A DNA stretch of 64,000 bases from Sabellastarte sp. h YS-2021 (lineage: Eukaryota > Annelida > Polychaeta > Sabellida > Sabellidae): contig OZ024934.1 of NCBI GenBank assembly GCA_964017235.1, positions 81,434,706 to 81,498,705 of the forward strand, read 5' to 3'. How positions within the stretch are numbered: position 1 is the first letter of the stretch; each line of letters starts with the position of its first letter. Made by a program: the position numbers and the translations under genes. This document shows, piece after piece, positions 55,912 through 64,000 of this stretch. Under the pieces are notes generated by a model, which was not told the origin of the DNA, ran no database searches, and saw nothing but the letters and a program-made list of their open reading frames with translations.

Positions 55912-58109
55912 ATTATCTCCCGCCGGCCGATAGGCCCGGTACGGGAGATTATAAAATGCCCTCTGTCTGTGCGTGCGTGCGTCCGTTCGTCACGTTTTTA
56001 CAAAAGCTTTTCTATCTCTTAAAATATTATAGCTAGAGCTTCCAAATTTGCAGGATACATTTATCATTGGAAAAACTTACCTGGGAATCTTTTTTGGCTG
56101 ATTCGGAAAAACAAGATGGCCGCCACGGGTGTTAACAAGATGGCTGCCATGGGGTTTTTTTTCAGGTGTTCTGCCATGGATTTTTTTTTCGTTGATTTAG
56201 ATGGCTGCCATAAGTGTGTAGTTGCACTTTTATACAGCCTAAAAATAGCCTGCTTGGTACTGATTTTGGGCCTATTTTGAAAAACAACATGGCCGCCAGA
56301 GCCTTGCCAAATCTCTGCAAATAGTAGAATGTAAGGCCTAAAGGTCTGTCCAAAGAAAAGTGTTGCAGGTATCCTCACCAGTTTCTCCTTGGCCTTTTCA
56401 ATGTTTTATGACCTTATTGCTTATGTCTTTTCATTTGATGCTGTTTTTTCAGACGTCCATAGCTAAGTGAGTAATAGCAATGATGGCTACTTTCAGTAAA
56501 GTGCTCATAACTCCAAAACGACTGCATTTAGAGCATTTCTGTAAAATATGTTGTTCAGCTACTTTCTCCATGCCTACAAGATGGTACCATTTTTAGGGGT
56601 CTATCTTGATAGCTAAGTGAGTAATAGCTATTTTCTGTTTTTAACAATGACCAAAATGAGTAAGTTGCTTTTATCTTTGTAACTGTTACTTACAATATTG
56701 GTCTCAAATATGTTGTTGAACAACTCCTTCATGTACTATATCATGGTGAGGTTTCCAAGGTGTAGCACCATAGCTAGCTGAGTAATAGCTACACTAAGTT
56801 TAACATTTGACCATTCAGCAAGTCACTTATAACTCAAAAACTATTGAATATAGAGAATTTTTGTCAAATATGTTGTTTATCTACTTTTTGATGTACTGTG
56901 TCGTGGTGAATTTTCAGAGCTGTAAGTCCATAGCTAACTGAGTAATAGCTACTTTGAAATTTCTTAATTTCAACATTGAATAAATCACTTATACCTCCAA
57001 AACTATTGAATTTAGGGAATTATTGTCAAATATGTTAATCAGTTACTTTTTAATGTTCTGTGTCGTGGAAAAGTTTCAGAGCTGTATTTCCATAGCTAAC
57101 TGAGTAATGGCTACTTTGAATTTCAACAATTGAGTAAATCACTTATAACTCCAAAACTATTAAATTTAGAGAATTATTGTCAAATATGTTGTTCACTTAC
57201 TATTTGATGTACTGTGTCATGGGAAATTTTCACAGCTGTATCTCCATAGCTACCTGAGTAATAGCTACTTTGAGGGTTTCCATTGAGTAAATCACCTTTA
57301 ACAGCAAAACTGTTGAATTTAAAGGATTTTCCTCAGATATGTTGTTTAGCTACTTTTTCATGTACTGTGTAATGGCAAATTTTGAGACCTGTAAGTCCAT
57401 AACTAACTGAGTAATAGCTACTTTGATGGTTCTCCATTGAGTAAATCACTTATAACAGCAAAACTATTAAATTTACAGGATTTTTGTCAAATATGTTGTT
57501 CATGTACTTTTTAATGTTCTGTGTCATGGCAAAGTTTTAGAGCTGTAGATCCATAGCTAACTGAGTAATAGCTACTTTCATGGTTTTCCATTGAGTAAAT
57601 CGCTTATCACAGCAAAACTGTTGAATTTAAAGGATTTTTGTCAAATATGTTGTTCACCTACTTTTTGATGTATTGTGTAATGGCAAATTTTGAGACCTGT
57701 AGGTCCATAGCTAACTGAGTAATAGCTACTTTGATTTTTGTGGAAAATGAAAACGTCTTAATATCCCGAAAACCGTAAGAGATAGAGCGATTTCGAGTGA
57801 ATTTTTGACCCGCAGGGTAGTACATGAGTATACTATGCAAAAGGGAAAAATTTCAATTTTCGCCACTTTTGGCGGCTATCTTGGATTTTAGCAGAAAATA
57901 AACATTGAAAATATCTTCGAAATGGTACCAGACAGAGCGATTTCGAGCGAATTTTTGACCCACAGGGTAGTACAACAGTATTCTGTGCCTAGGGGAAAAA
58001 TGTCATCTTGGATTTTAGCGGAAAATGAAAAATTGTGAATATCTCGGAAAAGGTATTTCCTCCCCTTTAATGCTCGGTGGGAGATACACACCGCGGCAGT
58101 GGTCTTGTT
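55912..58109 (+). mobile_element. Minisatellite-bearing element D
   Basis: The left end ATTATCTCCCG forms a hairpin with CGGGAGATTAT (55912-55956). The left module matches elements A and C: AATATTATAGCTA, CCAAATTTGCAGGATA, ACCTGGGAAT, GATGGCCGCCACGGG. The core array follows (56440-57740), then a third segment with two repeats of AGAGCGATTTCGAG...TTTTTGACC. The right end GGTGGGAGATAC is the inverse of the left ATCTCCC motif, and CACCG/CGGTG pairing forms a terminal hairpin. It ends near GGTCTTGTTT. Minus-strand open frames across it are repeat shadows. Confidence 0.65.
56440..57740 (+). repeat. ~154-161-bp tandem array, about 8.5 units
   Basis: The GAGTAAT landmark falls at 56469, 56619, 56780, 56940, 57102, 57256, 57409, 57563 and 57717. 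Steps are 150, 161, 160, 162, 154, 153, 154 and 154. Units share CATAGCTAACTGAGTAATAG and GTCAAATATGTTGTTCA. There are two sub-blocks: longer units on the left, 154-bp units on the right. Confidence 0.9.
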
Positions 58110-60729
58110 TAACATGGAATTCTGTTTAAGTTTGAAAGCAAGAGACAGCTTTACATCTACTGAAATATTATGTCCTATTGTACCTGTGATCCTTAATAGA
58201 TGCCTGCAAAAATCGGTCACTATATACTTATATTGAATTTTCTAATTTGATGAATAGTAATTTTGTGTACAAATGTACACATAAAAGTTGCACTGAGAAA
58301 TCACAAATTGGGTGTCGGATGTTGGGAGCTGCATACATGTGTACATGTATAGATTAAGGAGTGTGTGGAAGCTTCAGAAAAGGGAGAGAATCAAAAATAA
58401 GATTTTCTTCTCAAGATTAGTAACGGAAGATTTATTAGATTGTTGTGACAGTGACTGGATGATTTTCAACCTTATCTTTGGGAAACATTATGTCACTTTT
58501 AATGTAAAGTATCTTCTGCAGAATTCCAGTTCTAAATCGAATGAGGGAAAACTTGTTGTAACAAAAGTTTAGTGCAGTTTGAATTTCAAATTAACCTTTA
58601 ACAGTCCTTGAATTTCTTTATGTGAGATGCCAAACACATAATTATGCCTATACAGCCCAGACCCTTTATGTAGAACTCTGATATGTAGAATTTGGATGTG
58701 AAATTAATATTGCGGAGTCTCTATTATCTATCTTGGGGGAGAAACAATTAGGTTGGATAATAGAAGGGTAAGATAATAAGTTAAAACAACAGGTATATAT
58801 GGAGTTGAGAGAGTGGGTTTGAGGTTGGATAATTGAAAATTTGGATAATAAAGGGTCAGATAATAAAAGTCCTCCTGTATAATGTAATGTCATGAGTACT
58901 TTTCTAGTGCTTAATCGCCATCATCTGTGAGACTCTAATGTACTAGAGCCATAAAGGGAGAAGGAAAAAATGTCAGAATCCAGAGACATGGCAGGCTGAC
59001 GCTCAGAGACGCCAGGGAGATTGGAGGGCTATGGAAGGTAGGCTTTACTGAAGAGGTGTGTCTTCAATTTGTGGCTGAATGATGACAGAGAAACCACAGT
59101 TTGGATGTCCAGAGGGAGCTCATGCCACAAAGTTGAAGCATCAGATACAAAGCTATGTTTAATGTACTTAACTTAAATCTTGATTTTACTTAATTGTCCT
59201 CATTGTCTAGAACTTCTTGACAAGTAGAATATTTATGCTTTGTAGTGAATTTCCTATGTAAATCAGTAGTATAAGACAGTACATGTTTTCATTTTTCAAT
59301 TGTATTTGAATATTTGCCAGATACCAAGACCATATATTAGAACATTGATTATCCTATTTGTTTTCAGCCAGAGTGGCTAGTGAGAAGTGGCTGTGAACTT
59401 ATAATGAGTATCATTTTCTGTATCCAAATTTTTATTTTGATTACTCACATGTATCATTTTTCAGAGCCTATTTGATTTCCACATCAGTTAGATGACACTG
59501 TGCCCATTTGGGCACTTACTGTTCGTTTGTGAAACCTATGTTGCTTTCAGATAAGTAAAAACATAAATACTTTGAGCTGCACACATCGCAATATATAATT
59601 TCAGCAAAGTTCTATGTTCAAGGGCTGTTGTTATTGCTCAAAACCTCGGTAATGTGCCCTAATACATGGCTAAGTTGCATGTGCTTACCACCAGTTTAAC
59701 CCAATTGATTCTTCTGACAAGCTTTTCTATGGTATTTTCACTTAACCCCTAAAAAGCAAAGGAAACATCCTTTGGAGACCTGGTTAATAATTGATGAACC
59801 CTCATTTTGCCTTTTTGATAACAATACAAGCTGTGACAATGACATATATATCATCTCTGTTTCTCAAATCTGTGCTATTCTTAGGCTCTGAAAATACACT
59901 TTGTGAACAATAGTTGGCTGAATTATCTCTCAGAATGGAAATTTAGAAGTTTAACCAAAGACAACAAAAGTGGGATCAGATTTTGTTGGAGCTAAGCTTT
60001 CTAATATTAATAGAATTGTACTCAAGAATATGGATTATTATTATAAACACAGTACCCATGCAATATAATTCTTAGTTGAACATTATTAAATCAAATGTAC
60101 CTCCTTAACTATATATGTATTTATTAGTTTATTACAATGACATTTTATTTACACAATAACTAACTCGTGAACAAAAATAGCATTTTACACACAGCTCTTG
60201 AAATCTAATATTTAACGTATGCAACTAAATATACCAATTCACAAACAATACTGGTGTATTTTGTCTGTGATTACATATACCATATATTAATTTTGGAACA
60301 AATCTCAAATAAAAAATATTTTAAAAATTACAAAACTGATCATATACATCTAATTTACAGGCTGAAAAAAAAACCTGTTCATTAAATTCTGCAAAATTTG
60401 TATTTCTAATGTTTGTGTATGTAAAACAGACACATAATGAAATTCATCCAAAACACACATTGCGGTGCATACTTGACAGGTACATTTTTCTGAAGACAGG
60501 CAACAAAACCATCTTGTTTCTGTGGCAAAAAGCAAACTTCAAATTCCAATATACTTTAAATCCAAAAGTTAAAAGTTTATTCACATTCCCTGAAATATAT
60601 AATTCTGTACTCAGATGTCTTTAAAAGTATAATTGTCAACAGAATAAGGTTCAATGGCCAAAGCCAAAGGATCCTATGCCTGTGCGCCTATGTGGTGTAG
60701 CTTGACCAGTTCCCATCTGATCACTAGTG
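58110..60729. other. No gene seen
   Basis: Mostly AT-rich spacer. A segment near 58660-58880 has dispersed GGATAATA motifs and could be an old MITE. The open frame at 58312-58572 has no recognisable domain. Confidence 0.3.
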
Positions 60730-60825
60730 TAGAAATAAAGTCCGAGGTAGCGCGAGTCCGTTATTCGCCGGAAATTTGTGAATTATCTGCGGTTATAAAT
60801 CACAAAACTGAAGACTTTATTTCTA
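60730..60825. repeat. Short element with 13-bp inverted ends
   Basis: TAGAAATAAAGTC (60730-60742) is exactly inverted at 60813-60825. The interior is GC-richer, with GAGGTAGCGCGAGTCCG. No clear target duplication. Confidence 0.45.
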
Positions 60826-61034
60826 TTATAAAGACCGGTTTCATTTATTAATCCATAAATATTATTGTAAATATGTTTCTAAACACACCTAGTTGTCGCA
60901 CTATATTTTGTCTGTATATCGTTTGACTCTCTATTATCGGCGATCGTCCAGTTATTGCCTCAGATAATTGTACGCAAAAATATGTGCACTGCATTGTTTT
61001 GTGTAGTCTGCGCACTTCCTGTCTTTATAATGCT

Positions 61035-61083
61035 TGTTAAGCACGAGCTCTAGTGAGGCTCGCGCTTCTAGGAATCCCTTTTT
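61035..61083 (+). repeat. 5S-SINE head fragment abutting element E
   Basis: GAGCTCTAGTGAGGCTCGCG and CTTCTAGGAATCC, then a T-run, match the head of the long 5S-SINEs (compare 50092-50137). The SINE breaks off in the T-run and element E begins. Confidence 0.7.
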
Positions 61084-62833
61084 TCCCCCACAGCTCTTAA
61101 GGGCTGTTGGAGTATTGTCCGGATGGGTGGGTGGGTGGGTGGGCGGCGGGAAAAAGTTTCTCTGGCCTGTATCTCGGAAACCGTAAGGTGCAGGAAGTTG
61201 ATACTTGTTGGGGACATTGGTTAGGGGGTGTAGGTGTGCAATTTCATGGTGTGACCTTGATTTGTCATTTGACCTTGCCGTAGTGACCTTGAGTTTAAAA
61301 ATCTTGTCCGGGCTATGTCTCGGAAACCGTAAGGTATAGGAAGTTGATACTTGGTAGGGACATTGGCTAGAGGTTGTAGGTGTGCTACGTCATGGTGTGA
61401 CCTTGATTTGTCATTTGACCTTGCCGTAGTGACCTTGAGTTTAAAAATCTTGTCCGGGCTATGTCTCGGAAACCGTAAGGTATAGGAAGTTGATACTTGG
61501 TAGGGACATTGGCTAGAGGTTGTAGGTGTGCAATGTCATGGTGTGACCTTGATTTGTCATTTGACCTTGCCGTAGTGACCTTGAGTTTAAAAATCTTGTC
61601 CGGGCTATGTCTCGGAAACCGTAAGGTATAGGAAGTTGATACTTGGTAGGGACATTGGCTAGAGGTTGTAGGTGTGCTACGTCATGGTGTGACCTTGATT
61701 TGTCATTTGACCTTGCCGTAGTGACCTTGAGTTTAAAAATCTTGTCCGGGCTATGTCTCGGAAACCGTAAGGTATAGGAAGTTGATACTTGGTAGGGACA
61801 TTGGCTAGAGGTTGTAGGTGTGCAATGTCATGGTGTGACCTTGATTTGACTTTTGACCTTGCTGTAGTGACCTTGACCTATAAAAACTTGTCCGGGCTAA
61901 ATATCGGAAACCGTAAGATGCAGGAAGTTGATACTTGTTGGGGACATTCGTTAGGGGGTGTAGGTGTGCAATGTCATGGTGTGACCTTGATTTGACCTTT
62001 AACCTTGCCATAGTGACCTTGACTGTAAAAATTTTGCCCGGGCTATATCTCGGAAACCGTAAGATTTAGGAAATTGATACTTGGTAGGGACATTGGTTAA
62101 GGGTTGTAGGTGTGTAACGTCATGGTGTGACCTTGTTTTGACCTTGCTGTAGTGACCTTGACCTATAAAAACTTGTCTGGGCTAAATCTCAGAAACCGTA
62201 AGGTGCAGGAAGTTGATACTTGTTGGGGACATTGGTTAGGGGGTGTAGGTGTGCAATGTCATGGTGTGACCTTGATTTGACCTTTAACCTTGCCATAGTG
62301 ACCTTGACTGTAAAAATCTTGTCGGGGCTATATCTCTGAAACCGTAAGATGTAGGAAGTTGATACTTGGTAGGGACATTGGTTAAGGGTTGTAGGTGTGC
62401 AATGTCATGGTGTGACCTTGATTTGACCTTTGCCCTTTTCCGTAGTGCCCTTGACCTATAAAATGTTGTCCGGCTATATCTCGGAAACCGTAAGGTGTAG
62501 GAAGTTGATACTTGGTAGGGACATTGGTTGGGGGTGTAGGTGTGCAATGTCATGGTGTGACCTTGATTTGACTTTTGACCTTGCTGTAGTGACCTTGACC
62601 TATAAAAACTTGTCCGGGCTAAATGTCAGAAACTGTAAGGTGCAGGAAGTTGATACTTGTTGGGGACATTGGTTGGGGATGTAGGTGTGCAACGTCATGG
62701 CGTGTCCTTGATTTGACCTTTGACCTTGCCATAGTGACCTTGACCTATAAAATCTTGTCTGGGCTATATCTCTGCAACCATAAGGTGTAGGAAGTTGATA
62801 CTGGGTAGGGATATTGGCTAGGGTGTGCAGATA
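61084..62833 (+). mobile_element. Minisatellite-bearing element E (146-bp units)
   Basis: The left end has a hairpin ACAGCTCTTAAGGGCTGT (61090-61107) and a GGGT microsatellite. The rest is an array of 146-bp units. The left module of elements A/C/D and a right terminal hairpin are not evident, so its membership of that family rests on architecture alone. Plus- and minus-strand open frames over it are repeat shadows. Confidence 0.55.
61165..62830 (+). repeat. 146-bp tandem array, about 11.5 units
   Basis: The CGGAAACCGTAAG landmark (or variant) falls at 61175, 61321, 61467, 61613, 61759, 61905, 62051, 62190, 62336, 62482, 62627 and 62772. Steps are 146 except one of 139 and two of 145. The units between 61321 and 61759 are almost identical, and those further right are diverged. 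Each carries two or three GACCTTG motifs. Confidence 0.95.
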
Positions 62834-62844
62834 TAAAAAGTCTT

Positions 62845-62925
62845 GAATCTTGGTTGTTGCACCTTTGGGTGTCTTTTGATATAGATTAGGCACTGTTAAA
62901 GTCATATTGGAATTCATTAACCGTT
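62845..62925 (+). repeat. CR1/L2-like LINE 3' tail, diverged
   Basis: GTTGCACCTTTGGGTGTC, ATAGATTAGGCACTGTTAAA and GTCATATTGGAATTC follow the 3' UTR stem-loop order seen at 46055-46115 and closely resemble 27890-27950. Confidence 0.6.
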
Positions 62926-63105
62926 TTACTTTTGCAACTTTCCATTGTAACAGATGGTATTGCATCAAGTGAGCCACAGGTTTTGCCCCAACTCCACATA
63001 AAAGCATGTATTGCCACATCTGTATGCATGGGTAATATTCAAAACATTCAAACCATAATTCGACCATACAAATGAATATCAAAATGGGAGAAGTCTTAAA
63101 GCTTC

Positions 63106-63225
63106 TTAATTTTTAGTTTACTGAATTGTCTTGTTTTAATACTTTATCTTTACATGCAGTTTCTTTCTCTTAGATGTTATTTTCCCTACTTAAACATTAT
63201 TTGGACACTGACACTGCTCTGAAAG
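63106..63225 (+). repeat. Dispersed repeat R4, copy 2
   Basis: Matches 34826-34955 in the same orientation, sharing AGCTTCTTAATTTTTAGTTT and CTACTTAAACATTATTTGGA. Confidence 0.7.
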
Positions 63226-63324
63226 TATCCCAATCTGTGTACTGTTTCACTACTTCTATATATTATGGTGTTGAAAACTATTTCCCCAGGCTGTGGGGTA
63301 CGGGCATCTCTGATGCTATTTTTT

Positions 63325-63577
63325 TCTGTCTTTTTTTGTCTCCAAACTTTCATGAATTGTGGTGCAGTGTGATGAATATCTGTCTCTTCACTGAAGTTAA
63401 GCAGCAATGGGCTACGTTAGTACTTCTAACCGTCTGAGTTCTACACCAGCTATGGGATGTGTCTGAGTTGGAATTTCTTCTTGTTGCCAGACTTTTCATA
63501 AATTCTAGTGCACTAGTCATATCTCTGATGGCTGTGCAGCTCGCACAAGTAGACTAAAAGACTTTTCAGCCTTGTTT
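63325..63577 (+). repeat. 5S rRNA-derived SINE, long form
   Basis: T-run, GTCTCCAAACTTTCATGAAT (63338), 5S-like core GAAGTTAAGCAGCAATGGGC, long-form segment TATGGGATGTGTCTGAGTTG, second GCCAGACTTTTCATAAATTC, and tail ending CAGCCTTGTTT. Eight or more bases of the GGATGGGTGACC control region are deleted (TACTTCTAACCG), so this copy is probably not transcribable. Confidence 0.85.
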
Positions 63578-63714
63578 ATTAAGTGCTAAGATGGGTGACC
63601 ATCTGAGTTCTCGCCCTGTATTCAAACATAGTGACTAGAATGATCATTTAAGTGGTGGTCCCATCGCTACAAAAGTAATAACACATATTTATGAATTTTT
63701 TTTATGAGTGTAGG

Positions 63715-63952
63715 TCCTTATAAAAGGAAGAAGTGATTAAATTTTGGAAAATAATGTGTATCATATACTGGGTGGAAAGAAAAAACCCTGAATTTTCAAC
63801 AGCCTCATTTTCAATGATTTTCGTGGTCATGCTATAAAATTTATATAATGACCGTTAATATAAAATGGCAGTATTTGGGTAAAATTACAATACAGGGTTT
63901 TCAACTTGGGGTTTTCAGCTACCTTGGTGGAGGACTCACCTTAAGAGTGCTT
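63715..63952 (-). mobile_element. R1 element remnant
   Basis: GAAGAAGTGATTAAATTTTG and CCTTGGTGGAGGACTCACC with GAGTGCTTTG keep the R1 order in the same orientation as 32722-33222. Highly decayed. Confidence 0.45.
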
Positions 63953-64000
63953 TGTAGTTTGTTATATTATGAAACTCCCCTATAAATTTGAGGAGAGGTT

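Noticed and set aside
56064-56378. A 104-codon minus-strand gene
   Set aside because: It reads the shared left module of element D; the GATGGCCGCC-type repeats create the frame.
62600-63082. A 160-codon minus-strand gene
   Set aside because: Most of it reads the 146-bp array backwards; no domain is recognisable and similar frames occur over other units.

Overview
The window is AT-rich, non-coding-dominated animal DNA. Its only intact, clearly recognisable host gene is a DEG/ENaC-family sodium channel (22041-23813, minus strand) read as one uninterrupted 590-codon frame. A large diversity of SINEs, non-LTR retrotransposon remains, foldback elements and minisatellite-bearing elements fills much of the rest. 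There are no operons, Shine-Dalgarno sites or other bacterial features. The repeat spectrum (tRNA- and 5S rRNA-derived SINEs, CR1/L2-like and L1/Tx1-like LINEs, a Ginger-like integrase transposon, elements built around ~130-160 bp tandem repeats) suggests a marine invertebrate, plausibly a lophotrochozoan such as a mollusc. I cannot name the species.

Layout. 1-441: an open Cys-rich reading frame running off the left edge (minus strand), probably a retroelement protein. 0.9-9.3 kb: SINEs of four kinds, a repeat shared with 15.4 kb, a TIR element and a TA-flanked MITE. 9.36-10.80 kb: a hairpin-bounded element with an exact 147-bp tandem repeat. 12.53-14.31 kb: a Ginger-like DNA transposon with TGTTA/TAACA ends, 4-bp TSD, palindrome-rich terminal repeats and an integrase zinc-binding remnant. 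17.95-19.31 kb: a TIR element whose interior is a ~21-bp satellite. 19.8-21.5 kb: three MITEs of one family. 22.0-23.8 kb: the channel gene. 25-37 kb: SINEs, LINE remnants and G-rich tandem repeats. 38.19-40.86 kb: a composite of two minisatellite-bearing modules that split a SINE from its target duplication. 41.1-42.9 kb: a broken L1/Tx1-like LINE. 43-55 kb: LINE ends, SINEs, foldbacks. 55.9-58.1 kb and 61.1-62.8 kb: two more long minisatellite elements (about 154-161 bp and 146 bp units).

The most interesting structure is the set of modular elements at 9.36, 38.19, 39.37, 55.9 and 61.1 kb. Most share a left-end hairpin. Three of them also share a left module and carry inverted sub-terminal motifs (GTATCC..GGATAC or ATCTCCC..GGGAGAT). 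Their cores are different tandem arrays with units of 133-161 bp, two of them at 146 and 147 bp, the length of DNA in a nucleosome core. They resemble the non-autonomous Helentron-type elements with satellite cores known from bivalves, but the sequence alone does not prove that. No two genes in this window appear to act together: the channel gene stands alone among mobile DNA.
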